This document shows, in pieces, positions 1 to 7,373 of a stretch of DNA of 40,831 bases (position 1 is its first letter; the number at the start of each line of letters is the position of its first letter). The stretch covers positions 1 through 40,831 of the forward strand of contig CAJODN010000024.1 of the NCBI GenBank assembly GCA_905233695.1. Reading direction: 5' to 3'. A program made the position numbers and the translations under genes. The DNA comes from an uncultured Lachnospiraceae bacterium (lineage in GTDB: Bacteria; Bacillota; Clostridia; Lachnospirales; Lachnospiraceae). The notes under the pieces were generated by a model, which saw only the letters and a program-made list of their open reading frames with translations, searched no databases and was not told the origin of the DNA.

Positions 1-1
1 A

Positions 2-64
2 GCAGTTTTAGACATTTTAAAGGAGGAATTAGCGGGAAATCCATATAGATTATTAGTGGTTTGA
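2..64 (+). CDS. 3' end of an unidentified gene (partial)
   Basis: An open frame enters from the left edge and stops with TGA at 62-64, giving about 20 residues that end in ELAGNPYRLLVV. The amphipathic LDILKEEL stretch looks like real coding sequence, and a long non-coding gap follows, as expected after a gene end. Too little is left to assign a family. It could equally be chance, because a 20-codon open frame is short. Confidence 0.4.
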   Translation, partial: AVLDILKEELAGNPYRLLVV

Positions 65-245
65 TAATTATAATTTTGGGTACATTTTGGGTACAGGAGA
101 TTTTGAATGATACGAATTTGACGAAAAACGTATCAAAAGATACGCAGAAAATGTACGTAAAATAAAGGATATAACGGTTTGAAAAAGACGAGCTATTGAG
201 CTTGAGTAAATTAATGTAAAATAGTGTGATTTTAATGAAAAAAGT

Positions 246-279
246 AGCACTCTCTTGATATATGTGTCAGGAGGGTGCT
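246..279 (+). terminator. Hairpin, possible transcription terminator
   Basis: The arms AGCACTCTC (246-254) and GAGGGTGCT (271-279) pair over 9 bp with one G-U, with a 16-nt loop, followed by TATTTATCTT. The T tract is interrupted, so termination is only plausible. It lies about 180 bp after the partial gene at the left edge. Confidence 0.4.
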
Positions 280-331
280 TATTTATCTTCTTAAATCGTT
301 TTATGGTGTGATATGACTATTACTAAAGAAA

Positions 332-402
332 AAGAACACCTTCAGGGAGTGGTGGGTTCCCGTATATAATATTATTTTATAGTTGTTTAAGAAGGTGTTC
401 TT
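332..402. repeat. Perfect 12-bp inverted repeat with 47-nt interior
   Basis: AAGAACACCTTC (332-343) and GAAGGTGTTCTT (391-402) are exact reverse complements. The interior contains a GGGA...TCCC sub-palindrome. No T tract follows and no ORF lies inside. It could be the ends of a tiny non-autonomous mobile element or a long RNA hairpin. No target-site duplication is obvious around it. Confidence 0.6.
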
Positions 403-473
403 ACGAAAAAATTATACTATACTGCAGATGGCATGCATAAGTGAAAAGTATACCCGGAGACAAGACAAAAGTA

Positions 474-500
474 GTTCGCATTTTGCGGATGACCTTTTTT
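474..500 (+). terminator. Short hairpin with T6 tail, weak terminator candidate
   Basis: GTTCGC (474-479) pairs with GCGGAT (485-490) using G-T wobbles around a 5-nt loop. It is followed by GACC and six T residues (495-500). The stem is short and the spacer before the T run is not ideal, so confidence is low. Confidence 0.3.
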
Positions 501-581
501 GTTTATATACTTACTTTTTTAAGAATCATTTGATAGAATAATAGAGTAGTAGCAACAGTATAAATTAGGGGGTTAGTAATT

Positions 582-671
582 ATGAAGACAAGCGCACCGG
601 TAGATAAGATGTTGATTAAGGATGAAGAGGTTGCAAGATATGAAGAATCTTATTATTTATTATTCGCGTAA
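582..671 (+). CDS. Short upstream ORF overlapping the flavodoxin start
   Basis: An ATG at 582 sits 9 nt after AGGGGG (567-572) and opens a 29-codon frame ending at TAA 669-671. The flavodoxin start at 640 lies inside it in another frame. The peptide begins MKTSAPVDKMLIKDEEVARY and resembles nothing I know. It may be a coupling leader peptide, the remnant of a gene, or chance. The good ribosome site is the only positive evidence. Confidence 0.25.
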   Translation: MKTSAPVDKMLIKDEEVARYEESYYLLFA

Positions 672-1155
672 GGGTGAGAATTATGCCAATGGAAATGTTG
701 TGAATCTCACGAAAGGCAACACAGAACTTGTGGCTGAGTTTATAGATGAGGCTGTGGGGGCAACGCTTTTCGAAGTTGAACCTGTGGCAGATTATCCTGC
801 TGATTATATGACTTGTACGGAGGTTGCCAAGAAGGAACTTAAGGAAAATGCCAGACCGGAGCTTAAGAATTATTTAACCGACATAAGCGAATACGATAAC
901 ATAATTGTTGCAGGCCCTTGCTGGTGGGGCACATTTCCCTGCGCTGTTTTCTCGGCTCTCGATAAGCTTGACTTTAAGGGCAAGAACGTGTTCCCGGTTA
1001 TGACTCACGAAGGCAGCGGACTCGGTAAGAGCGAGAAGTCGCTTAAGAAGAATTGTAAGGGGGCAAATGTTAAGAAAGGCCTTGCCGTTCACGGCGCTGA
1101 CACTGAGAAGCATAAGGACGAAATCATGAAATGGGCGAGGGAGAAGCTGTCTTAA
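640..1155 (+). CDS. Flavodoxin (Flavodoxin_4-like)
   Basis: A 171-residue flavodoxin, expected to bind FMN and carry electrons in the cytoplasm. It starts MKNLIIYYSRKGENYANG, the phosphate-binding beginning typical of short clostridial flavodoxins. It continues with YMTCTEVAKKEL, the flavin-shielding GPCWWGTFP segment (about residues 91-99) and the THEGSGLG loop. I chose ATG 640 over the in-frame ATG 622: MKNLIIYYS matches the family start, and GAAGAGG (624-630) lies 9 nt before it, whereas the site before 622 is only 1 nt away. The LtrA-like gene follows 6 bp downstream, suggesting co-transcription. The redox partner is not evident in the window. Confidence 0.88.
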   Translation: MKNLIIYYSRKGENYANGNVVNLTKGNTELVAEFIDEAVGATLFEVEPVADYPADYMTCTEVAKKELKENARPELKNYLTDISEYDNIIVAGPCWWGTFPCAVFSALDKLDFKGKNVFPVMTHEGSGLGKSEKSLKKNCKGANVKKGLAVHGADTEKHKDEIMKWAREKLS

Positions 1156-1161
1156 ATTGTT

Positions 1162-2295
1162 ATGAACATTTTCAATAAAGAAGAAAGAAAAGTTGAATAT
1201 ATTGAGCTCATATACGACCTGATATTCGTATATATGGTGGGCAGGAATAATACCCTTCTTCACCATGTGGAAGATGGATTTATAAGTTGGGAGAATTTCT
1301 TCGTATATATCCTCTGCTCTCTTGCCATTATTCAGATATGGGGCTTTACTACCTTCTATATCAACATGTTCGGCAAGAACAACGTGCGTGAATACATATT
1401 CCTCTTTATAAATATGTATCTTATGTATTTTATCGGTGAGGCGACCAGGGAGGATTGGGCCGACTACCAGACTCAGTATCATATTGCGTGGGGGCTTATC
1501 CTCATTAACATCGGAGTTCAATATGTAATTGAGTATAGGAACCACAAGGCGGACGTGTGGAATCAAGATATAATTAAGAGGATGGCGATTACGCTCTTTA
1601 TAGAGGCGGCGATTGTCTTTGTTGCGGCGATACCGAACCAGCTTCTCGGAATTATAGCGTCTGCCGTAGCAATTGTTGCGGGTATTCTTCTTACGTCAAT
1701 CGGTACGAGACACAGTGCCGGCGGAATGGTGGATTTCGCCCACCTTTCGGAACGTGCCATGCTGTATGTCGTTTTTACATTCGGGGAAATGATAATAGCT
1801 CTCGCAACGTATTTCGTTGGAGACGGTTCGTTTGATATAACTGTAATATATTATTCACTTATGACCTTCCTCGTTGTGGTGGGGCTGTTCCTATCGTATG
1901 GTCTTATCTACGACCACCTTCTCGACAGGGATAAGGACGACAACGGAATGCTCTATATGGCGATTCATATTTTTATATTGTTTGCACTTAATAACATTAC
2001 GACTGCGTTGGAATTTATGCGGGACGTAGAAGTGGATGTCATGCCGAAGGTGATATTCTTGGTTTTGTCCATTGTGGCATACTATGCGTTCCTTTTGCTA
2101 TTGGGTCGCTATGCCAAGAAGACCTGTGGCTTCAACCGGAAGCTTATCCTCAAGTTCCTTGGAATAACGGTGGTGTTCGTGGTCGCAATGGTTCTTCTTA
2201 GAAATGTAATGTATATAAATCTGCTTATGACGGTTGCGTATATATTTATTCTGTATTTTGGCATGAGAAGACTAAAGAATGTATCAAGCGACTGA
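1162..2295 (+). CDS. Low-temperature-requirement A (LtrA) family membrane protein
   Basis: A 377-residue polytopic membrane protein. The N-terminal VEYIELIYDLIFVYMVGR matches the family signature (ELFFDLVFVFA-like) at the start of the first helix. A second conserved segment, LSERAMLYVVFTFGEMIIAL (about residues 195-214), corresponds to the usual ERxxLFxxIxLGE-like motif. About ten or eleven hydrophobic helices are visible. Family members were named from a Listeria mutant unable to grow in the cold, but their biochemical role is not established. The start is 6 bp after the flavodoxin stop with only a distant purine-rich site (about 1136-1146), so translational coupling is likely. The stop codon touches repeat element A. 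Confidence 0.8.
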   Translation: MNIFNKEERKVEYIELIYDLIFVYMVGRNNTLLHHVEDGFISWENFFVYILCSLAIIQIWGFTTFYINMFGKNNVREYIFLFINMYLMYFIGEATREDWADYQTQYHIAWGLILINIGVQYVIEYRNHKADVWNQDIIKRMAITLFIEAAIVFVAAIPNQLLGIIASAVAIVAGILLTSIGTRHSAGGMVDFAHLSERAMLYVVFTFGEMIIALATYFVGDGSFDITVIYYSLMTFLVVVGLFLSYGLIYDHLLDRDKDDNGMLYMAIHIFILFALNNITTALEFMRDVEVDVMPKVIFLVLSIVAYYAFLLLLGRYAKKTCGFNRKLILKFLGITVVFVVAMVLLRNVMYINLLMTVAYIFILYFGMRRLKNVSSD

Positions 2296-2470
2296 GGAGC
2301 CAAGACCTGATAAACGACACTTGGCAAACGGCGAATCAGCCGAGACCTGTATAGTGTAGCAGGAGACCGAGGAGCAAAGACCTCCGAAAAGACATCTAGT
2401 CGCCCGGAGGTACTTTGTCCGAGGGCGCAAGAATGGGATTAGAGCACTCGGTGATGAGGCGCAGGATAAA
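2296..2470 (+). repeat. Interspersed nested-hairpin element, copy A
   Basis: This copy fills the gap between the LtrA-like stop and the amylase ribosome site. Inner hairpin: GGA (2371-2373), bulged G, CAAAG (2375-2379), A, CCTCC (2381-2385), a 20-nt loop, GGAGG (2406-2410), TA, CTTTG (2413-2417), TCC (2418-2420). It lies inside an outer pair: ATCA (2335-2338), bulged G, CCGAG (2340-2344) with CTCGG (2447-2451), TGAT (2452-2455). A further 5' unit starts at 2299 (GCCAAG, able to pair with CTTGGC 2320-2325). The outer helix lacks a good second 5-bp segment. The tail (GGCGCAGGATAAAGAGGAGG) runs into the amylase ribosome site. Confidence 0.85.
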
Positions 2471-2483
2471 GAGGAGGACGATT

Positions 2484-3956
2484 ATGTCTAACAACATAAC
2501 TATTATGCAATACTTTGAATGGTATCTTAATAATGATGGAATATGGTGGAAGAGAGTCGCCGCGAAGGCGAAGCCCCTTGCCGATGCCGGCATTAACGCC
2601 GTATGGCTTCCTCCTGCCTACAAAGGCACCAAGCAGGACGACGTGGGCTACGGCGTATACGATATGTATGACTTAGGCGAGTTCGACCAGAAGGGAACTG
2701 TCCGCACAAAGTACGGAACAAAAGAGGAATACATATCCGCAATAAAGGAGCTTCAGAAAAACGGCGTCAAGGTTCTTGCCGACATTGTTCTTAATCATAG
2801 ACTCGGTGCCGACGAAACAGAAGACGTTATGGCATATACAGTTGCCACCAACGACAGGAATGTTACGACAGGTGGCGAAAGACCTATTAAGGTCTGGTCT
2901 AAATTCACATTTCCCGGAAGAAAAGGAAAGTACAGTAAGTTCCAATGGGACTATACCTGCTTCACGGGTACTGACTGGGATGAAAATACAAAGGAGAAGG
3001 GACAGCTCTATTGCTTCGCCGGCAAGAAGTGGGATCAGCAGACCGACATAGAGAACGGTAACTTTGACTACCTTATGGGTTGTGACGTTGATATGGATAA
3101 TCCTAAGGTTGTTGATGAAATATTTAACTGGCTGTCATGGTATATCGACGAGACGGGAATAGACGGATTCAGACTTGATGCCGTTAAGCATATCAAGTTC
3201 GATTTCTATAAGGATATGCTGAAGAGAATAAGGTCTGCTAAGAAAATGGATCTTCCCGCAATAGGGGAATACTGGAGCGGTGATATCGGAAGGCTTCAGT
3301 ATTATCTCGATACCGTTGATAATGAGATGGCACTTTTCGATGTTACGCTTCATTATAATTTCTTCAATGCATCAACTCACGGTGCGGGGTTTGATATGAA
3401 GATGATATTCGATAATGCACTGGTAGCGTGCAGACCGGAGAATGCGGTGACATTTGTTGATAACCACGACACCCAATACGGTCAGAGCTTGGAGTCTTAT
3501 ATTCAGGATTGGTTCAAGCCTCTTGCCTATGCAATTATTCTGCTTCGCGAAGCAGGCTATCCTTGCGTATTCTATTCTGACTTCTACGGTAACCCGGGAC
3601 GTGACAGGCCGGCGGTTCCGAACCTAGAGAAGCTTATTAGAATAAGGAAGGCTTACGCATACGGAGAGCAAAAGGACTACTTCGATGACTTCCATGTCGT
3701 GGGTTGGACTCGCATGGGAGACAAGGAGCATAAGGATTCCGGCCTTGCGGTTCTTATGAGTAATGCCGAGGGCGGAGCGAAGGATATGTATGTGGGCAAG
3801 CAGTTTGCCGGTGAAATGTTCTACGACGCCATGGGCGAGTGTACGGAGCCCGTCCAAATAAGAGATGACGGTAACTGCACCTTCTACACCGACTCCGGTA
3901 AGGTGTCAGTGTGGGTACGGAAGGGTGCATTTGAAGATATAGAGATTAACGGTTAA
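2484..3956 (+). CDS. Cytoplasmic alpha-amylase (GH13, subfamily 5-like)
   Basis: A 490-residue alpha-amylase that should hydrolyse internal alpha-1,4 bonds of starch, glycogen or maltodextrin. There is no signal peptide, so it acts inside the cell. It opens with MQYFEWYLNNDGIWW, as in Bacillus liquefying-type amylases. Seen: ADIVLNHR (region I), GFRLDAVKH with nucleophile D232, GEYW with acid/base E262, and FVDNHDT with D329. Length is normal for the subfamily. ATG 2484 is preferred over the upstream ATG 2415 because GAGGAGGA (2471-2478) lies 5 nt before it, and residues encoded before it derive from repeat element A. The gene is preceded by that element and followed 4 bp later by a long hairpin. 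Confidence 0.95.
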   Translation: MSNNITIMQYFEWYLNNDGIWWKRVAAKAKPLADAGINAVWLPPAYKGTKQDDVGYGVYDMYDLGEFDQKGTVRTKYGTKEEYISAIKELQKNGVKVLADIVLNHRLGADETEDVMAYTVATNDRNVTTGGERPIKVWSKFTFPGRKGKYSKFQWDYTCFTGTDWDENTKEKGQLYCFAGKKWDQQTDIENGNFDYLMGCDVDMDNPKVVDEIFNWLSWYIDETGIDGFRLDAVKHIKFDFYKDMLKRIRSAKKMDLPAIGEYWSGDIGRLQYYLDTVDNEMALFDVTLHYNFFNASTHGAGFDMKMIFDNALVACRPENAVTFVDNHDTQYGQSLESYIQDWFKPLAYAIILLREAGYPCVFYSDFYGNPGRDRPAVPNLEKLIRIRKAYAYGEQKDYFDDFHVVGWTRMGDKEHKDSGLAVLMSNAEGGAKDMYVGKQFAGEMFYDAMGECTEPVQIRDDGNCTFYTDSGKVSVWVRKGAFEDIEING

Positions 3957-3959
3957 TAG

Positions 3960-4008
3960 GCGTCATGTCATATAACCAGCGAGGGCATATGGTTATATGA
4001 CTTGACGC
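3960..4008. repeat. Long intercistronic hairpin (18-nt arms)
   Basis: The arms 3960-3977 and 3991-4008 pair over 17 of 18 positions (a single T-T mismatch) around a 13-nt loop; the closing sequences are GCGTCA and TGACGC. It begins 4 nt after the amylase stop and ends just before the next ribosome site (GAGAGGAG). Only AATTT follows, so it is not a classical terminator. It could stabilise or separate the two messages. Confidence 0.75.
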
Positions 4009-4028
4009 AATTTAGAGAGGAGAATTAT

Positions 4029-5414
4029 ATGCCTATAGTAGGAGCTTTCATGGTCCCACACCCACCGCTCATCATACCGGATGTGGGCAAGGGCAGTGAG
4101 CGTCAGGTCGCGAAGACTATTGAATCTTATGAGAAGGTGGCAGAAAGAATAGCAGAGCTTAAGCCGGAGACCATAATTATATCCAGCCCCCACTCTGTAA
4201 TGTACGCCGACTATTTTCATATTTCTGCCGGAAGAGGTGCACGGGGAAGCTTTTCTGATTTCGGTGCGGGAAATGTTACATTTAACGTAGACTACGATTC
4301 CGACCTTGTGGAGCATATCAACAATATGGCCTCTAAGGAGCATTTCCCTGCGGGATTCATGGGCGAAAAGAATCCCTCCCTCGATCACGGAACAATGGTG
4401 CCTCTTTATTATATAATGAAGAAGTATACTGATTTTAAGTTGATCCGAACCGGTCTTTCCGGTCTTGATCTCTTTGTTCATTATGAGTATGGAATGCTTC
4501 TTAAGAAGGCGGTAAACGACCTCGACAGAAGGGTTGTCTTCGTAGCGAGCGGGGACTTGTCCCATAAGCTTCAGGATTACGGGCCTTACGGTTATGCTCC
4601 CGAGGGACCGCAGTATGACGAACGCATAATGGATGTGGCGAAGAGAGCCGCTTTCGGTGAAATGCTTGACTTCGACGAGAATTTCTGCGACAAGGCAGCA
4701 GAGTGCGGTCATCGTTCATTTGTAATAATGGCAGGTGCTCTTGACGGAGAAGATGTTGCTACCACCGTTTATTCCCATGAAGATATAACCGGAGTGGGCT
4801 ATGGTATTTGCTCATTTATCCCTTACGGTAAAAGCGAAAGCAGACATTTCCTTGATGTGAAGTTTCGTGAGAAGGAGGGAGCCCTTATGGAACAAAGAGA
4901 GAATTCGGATGACTATGTTAAGCTTGCAAGAGCTTCCCTCGAATATTTCGTTAAGAACGGTAAAGCGATGGAAGTGCCTGAGTGGGCGCCCCTCGAAACT
5001 TTGACAAATCAAGCAGGAGCATTTGTATCTGTCCATAAAATGGGACAGCTTCGCGGATGCATCGGAACTATTCTTCCGACAAAGGATAATCTTGCGGAAG
5101 AGATTATAGGCAATGCAATTAGCGCCGCATCACGTGACCACCGATTTAATCCCATAACTGAGGATGAACTTAAGTGGCTCGATATTAATGTTGATGTGCT
5201 TACCGAGCCGGAACGGATCGCATCTATAGATGAACTTGATGTTAAGAAATACGGCGTTATAGTTGAGAGCGGATATAAGAGAGGCCTCCTCCTCCCCGAC
5301 CTTGAGGGCGTCGACACCGTAGAAGACCAGGTCGACATCGCCAGAAGGAAGGGTGGCATCCTCCCATCTGAAAGTATTCAACTATATCGGTTCGAGGTTG
5401 TAAGGCATACGTAA
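4029..5414 (+). CDS. AmmeMemoRadiSam-type LigB/AMMECR1 fusion protein
   Basis: A 461-residue two-domain protein. The N-terminal half (about 1-270) is a class III extradiol dioxygenase/MEMO-like LigB fold: [40 protein letters not shown] and [10 protein letters not shown], with conserved His residues placed for metal binding. The C-terminal part (about 285-461) is an AMMECR1 domain: [31 protein letters not shown] and the [10 protein letters not shown] segment. These two domains normally work with a radical SAM enzyme in an uncharacterised system, but no such gene is in this window. ATG 4029 is chosen over 4002 because GAGAGGAG (4014-4021) lies a few bases before it and the family begins MPI. 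Confidence 0.9.
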   Translation: MPIVGAFMVPHPPLIIPDVGKGSERQVAKTIESYEKVAERIAELKPETIIISSPHSVMYADYFHISAGRGARGSFSDFGAGNVTFNVDYDSDLVEHINNMASKEHFPAGFMGEKNPSLDHGTMVPLYYIMKKYTDFKLIRTGLSGLDLFVHYEYGMLLKKAVNDLDRRVVFVASGDLSHKLQDYGPYGYAPEGPQYDERIMDVAKRAAFGEMLDFDENFCDKAAECGHRSFVIMAGALDGEDVATTVYSHEDITGVGYGICSFIPYGKSESRHFLDVKFREKEGALMEQRENSDDYVKLARASLEYFVKNGKAMEVPEWAPLETLTNQAGAFVSVHKMGQLRGCIGTILPTKDNLAEEIIGNAISAASRDHRFNPITEDELKWLDINVDVLTEPERIASIDELDVKKYGVIVESGYKRGLLLPDLEGVDTVEDQVDIARRKGGILPSESIQLYRFEVVRHT

Positions 5415-5420
5415 TCATTT

Positions 5421-5580
5421 GGCAGGCATCTGAGGAGCCAAGACCCGCTAAGCGACATTAGGTTAACGGCGAATCAGCCAAGACCTGCTAAGCGATTTTC
5501 TGTATGAGCGTGCAGGTGCTTGGTGATGAGACGTAAGAATAAGACTGGATTGCAGGTGCTTGGTCCGAAGATGCAAGAAA
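5421..5580 (+). repeat. Interspersed nested-hairpin element, copy B
   Basis: Two concentric helices. Outer: GGA (5434-5436), bulged G, CCAAG (5438-5442), A, CCCGC (5444-5448) with GCAGG (5552-5556), TG, CTTGG (5559-5563), TCC (5564-5566), one mismatch. Inner: ATCA (5473-5476), bulged G, CCAAG (5478-5482), A, CCTGC (5484-5488) with GCAGG (5512-5516), TG, CTTGG (5519-5523), TGAT (5524-5527). The tail GAAGATGCAAGAA matches the other copies. Unlike them, it is followed by a promoter (5585) rather than directly by a start codon. Confidence 0.9.
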
Positions 5581-5584
5581 AATG

Positions 5585-5613
5585 TTGACAATACCCTCCA
5601 CTTATAGTAGAAT
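5585..5613 (+). promoter_or_regulatory. Promoter of rplM-rpsI
   Basis: TTGACA (5585-5590), a 17-bp spacer and TAGAAT (5608-5613). Transcription should start near 5619-5621, at the foot of the leader hairpin. The -35 is perfect and the -10 has one change. It is one of the best sigma-A-type promoters in the window. Confidence 0.85.
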
Positions 5614-5618
5614 ACCTA

Positions 5619-5743
5619 GGCTAACGTTGTGAAAAGACCTCGCTTCACTAGCCCCGAAGCACGGTTTTTACAGATAAAATGCGAAGATTCTTTTTGGACA
5701 TTTTGAAATTTTTGCAGTTTGTAACATTAAGGAGGAAATAACA
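5619..5743 (+). promoter_or_regulatory. Structured leader of rplM, putative L13 autoregulatory leader
   Basis: The transcript would begin with GGCTA (5619-5623), a 5-nt bulge, GTGAA (5629-5633), a 10-nt loop, TTCAC (5644-5648) and TAGCC (5649-5653). A competing stem GCTTC (5642-5646)/GAAGC (5656-5660) is followed by ACGG and five T residues and could act as an attenuator. Known biology: Firmicute rplM-rpsI operons carry an L13 leader RNA (Rfam L13_leader). Assignment here rests on position and structure, not on a model search. The rplM ribosome site AAGGAGG (5730-5736) ends the leader. Confidence 0.6.
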
Positions 5744-6172
5744 ATGAAGACTTATATGCCAAGTCCTACAGATGTAGAGAGAAAATGGTATGTAGTAGAC
5801 GCAGAGGGTAAGACGCTTGGTCGTCTCTCATCTGTAATAGCAAGTGTACTTCGCGGTAAGAATAAGCCGACATACACACCTCACGCAGACATGGGTGATT
5901 ATGTAATCGTTGTAAATGCTGAGAAGATCAAGGTTACAGGTAAGAAGCTTGAGCAGAAGATTTACTATCATCACTCAGAATATGTCGGAGGTATGAAGGA
6001 GACTAATCTTAAGACGATGCTTGAGAAGCATCCGGAGAGAGTTATCGAGCATGCCGTTAAGGGAATGCTTCCTAAGGGACCTCTTGGAAGATCTATGTAT
6101 AAGAAGTTATTTGTCTATGCCGGACCTGACCACAAGCATGAAGCTCAGAAGCCGGAAGAGATGACAGTATAA
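5744..6172 (+). CDS. rplM: 50S ribosomal protein L13
   Basis: A 142-residue L13 (uL13), an early-assembling large-subunit protein that binds 23S rRNA. Seen: [20 protein letters not shown] near the N-terminus, [32 protein letters not shown] and the family motif [16 protein letters not shown] followed by [15 protein letters not shown]. Length is standard. The ATG follows AAGGAGG at 7-nt spacing. The leader upstream suggests feedback control by L13. rpsI follows after 17 bp, the usual bacterial order. Confidence 0.98.
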   Translation: MKTYMPSPTDVERKWYVVDAEGKTLGRLSSVIASVLRGKNKPTYTPHADMGDYVIVVNAEKIKVTGKKLEQKIYYHHSEYVGGMKETNLKTMLEKHPERVIEHAVKGMLPKGPLGRSMYKKLFVYAGPDHKHEAQKPEEMTV

Positions 6173-6189
6173 TTAGGAGGTAAAGAGAA

Positions 6190-6591
6190 GTGGCTAAGAA
6201 GAATAATAATAAATATTACGGCACAGGAAGAAGAAAATCATCTGTTGCAAGAGTATATCTCGTGCCCGGCACAGGCAAGATTACTATAAATAAGAGAGAC
6301 ATCGATGAGTACCTTGGTCTTGAGACACTCAAGGTTGTAGTAAGACAACCCCTTGTTGCTACAGATACAGTTGATAAGTTCGATGTTCTTGTAAATGTTA
6401 AGGGCGGCGGATATACCGGACAGGCAGGAGCCATCAGACATGGTATTGCAAGAGCTCTTTTAGAGGTTGATGCAGATTACAGACCTACTCTTAAGGCAGA
6501 AGGATATTTAACAAGAGATCCTCGTATGAAGGAAAGAAAGAAGTATGGTTTAAAAGCTGCACGTCGTGCACCTCAGTTCTCTAAGAGATAA
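6190..6591 (+). CDS. rpsI: 30S ribosomal protein S9
   Basis: A 133-residue S9 (uS9), a small-subunit head protein whose basic C-terminal tail reaches the P-site tRNA. It begins with GTG at 6190, 9 nt after AGGAGG (6175-6180). Motifs seen: [62 protein letters not shown] and the C-terminal PQFSKR, which is the invariant tail. Length is standard. A terminator follows 20 bp after the stop. Confidence 0.98.
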   Translation: MAKKNNNKYYGTGRRKSSVARVYLVPGTGKITINKRDIDEYLGLETLKVVVRQPLVATDTVDKFDVLVNVKGGGYTGQAGAIRHGIARALLEVDADYRPTLKAEGYLTRDPRMKERKKYGLKAARRAPQFSKR

Positions 6592-6610
6592 TTGTGGAGG
6601 GATTTTTTGC

Positions 6611-6645
6611 GTCAACAAAGGGATAACATCTGTTGCTTTTTTTTT
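6611..6645 (+). terminator. Rho-independent terminator after rpsI
   Basis: CAACA (6613-6617) pairs with TGTTG (6631-6635), with an inner GAT/ATC stem (6622-6624/6628-6630). One C then precedes nine T residues (6637-6645). The stem is modest but the T tract is long and the position fits the end of the rplM-rpsI operon. Confidence 0.75.
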
Positions 6646-6671
6646 CCATATTATGTAAAATTGTAGTAACT

Positions 6672-6832
6672 ATGGCAAGTGGCTGAGCGAGCAAGTCCTG
6701 TTAAGTTACACTAAGCAAACGTCGAATCAGCCAAGACCTGCTAAGCGATTTTTTGTATGAGCGTGCAGGTACTTGGTGATGAGACGTATGAAGTATAGTA
6801 AGGCGTGCGGGTACTTGTCGCGAAGACACATG
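6672..6832 (+). repeat. Interspersed nested-hairpin element, copy C
   Basis: The clearest nested copy. Outer: GCGA (6687-6690), bulged G, CAAG (6692-6695), T, CCTG (6697-6700) with CGGG (6808-6811), TA, CTTG (6814-6817), TCGC (6818-6821). Inner: ATCA (6726-6729), bulged G, CCAAG (6731-6735), A, CCTGC (6737-6741) with GCAGG (6765-6769), TA, CTTGG (6772-6776), TGAT (6777-6780). The tail GAAGACACATGATGAAGAGG becomes the ribosome site of the next gene. It starts about 26 bp after the rpsI terminator, so a promoter is expected between them, but none is clear. Confidence 0.9.
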
Positions 6833-6851
6833 ATGAAGAGGGGAGCATATT

Positions 6852-7373
6852 ATGTATCAACTCAACAACGACATCGATCATATCAACTTAAGAAGGTATT
6901 GCAACAGACTCTCCATGAGCGGACTCGGAATGATTATCTTCTCCGTATGGAGCGTACTTCGATATGTAGTAATAGTTATACAAGACAAACAATATATTGA
7001 TGTTGTAATTGGTGATGAATATACCAGAGAGCAGAAGCTGGCCGGGTATATTGTGTTTCTTATAATCTTTACTGTAACGCTGGCTATAGTAGTCGCCATC
7101 CCGATATATATCGGACGAGCGGCAATGAAAGTGGGAAAAGGCAAGAAGAAAAAGAGTTCGATAGTCTACATAGTTCTTACTGTTATTACACTTATAGCTA
7201 TGATTGTTCCGTATTTTGACGGATACTCTCACGAGTTTGAATACGGGTTAATAATGACAATTGTCGCGATAATTATCGATATTACAATGACGTTCGCTTG
7301 TATCGAGATAATATATTGCGGAATCAGAGTTAGAATGCTTGATAGGAAAATTCAGTCCGGGGAGGTTAAGTAA
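6852..7373 (+). CDS. Small four-helix membrane protein of unknown function
   Basis: A 173-residue protein with about four transmembrane helices (roughly residues 24-43, 65-88, 101-121 and 128-154). The first two are separated by a charged segment (DKQYIDVVIGDEYTREQK), and a basic GKGKKKKSS loop lies between helices 2 and 3. I recognise no family. ATG 6852 follows GAAGAGGGG at 8-nt spacing, a site provided by the tail of repeat element C. The stop codon directly abuts the ATG of the DUF6765-like gene, so the two are translated from one message and probably act together. Confidence 0.75.
   Translation: MYQLNNDIDHINLRRYCNRLSMSGLGMIIFSVWSVLRYVVIVIQDKQYIDVVIGDEYTREQKLAGYIVFLIIFTVTLAIVVAIPIYIGRAAMKVGKGKKKKSSIVYIVLTVITLIAMIVPYFDGYSHEFEYGLIMTIVAIIIDITMTFACIEIIYCGIRVRMLDRKIQSGEVK

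Larger units (their letters stand above)
65..581. other. Gene-poor intergenic region with several hairpins
   Basis: About 500 bp without a convincing gene. It is AT-rich and contains three inverted repeats (listed separately at 246-279, 332-402 and 474-490). A possible but weak promoter lies near its right end: TAGAAT at 534-539 with TTACTT at 511-516, spacer 17. A 60-codon minus-strand open frame (68-250) has no ribosome site and low-complexity composition, so I do not count it as a gene. Confidence 0.6.

Noticed and set aside
874-1566. 230-codon minus-strand open frame across flavodoxin and LtrA-like genes
   Set aside because: It is the shadow of two well-supported plus-strand genes, has no ribosome site and shows no recognisable domain.
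4002-4028. Upstream start of the LigB-AMMECR1 gene at 4002
   Set aside because: It lies inside the 3' arm of the long hairpin, and the ribosome site GAGAGGAG would fall within the coding sequence.
3993-4712. 239-codon minus-strand open frame
   Set aside because: It is antisense to the LigB domain, whose motifs are clear in the plus frame; no start signal.
5421-6832. CRISPR array made of the repeated GCAGGTGCTTGG units
   Set aside because: Units occur only two or three times per site with irregular spacing, pair with each other as stems, and no cas gene is present.
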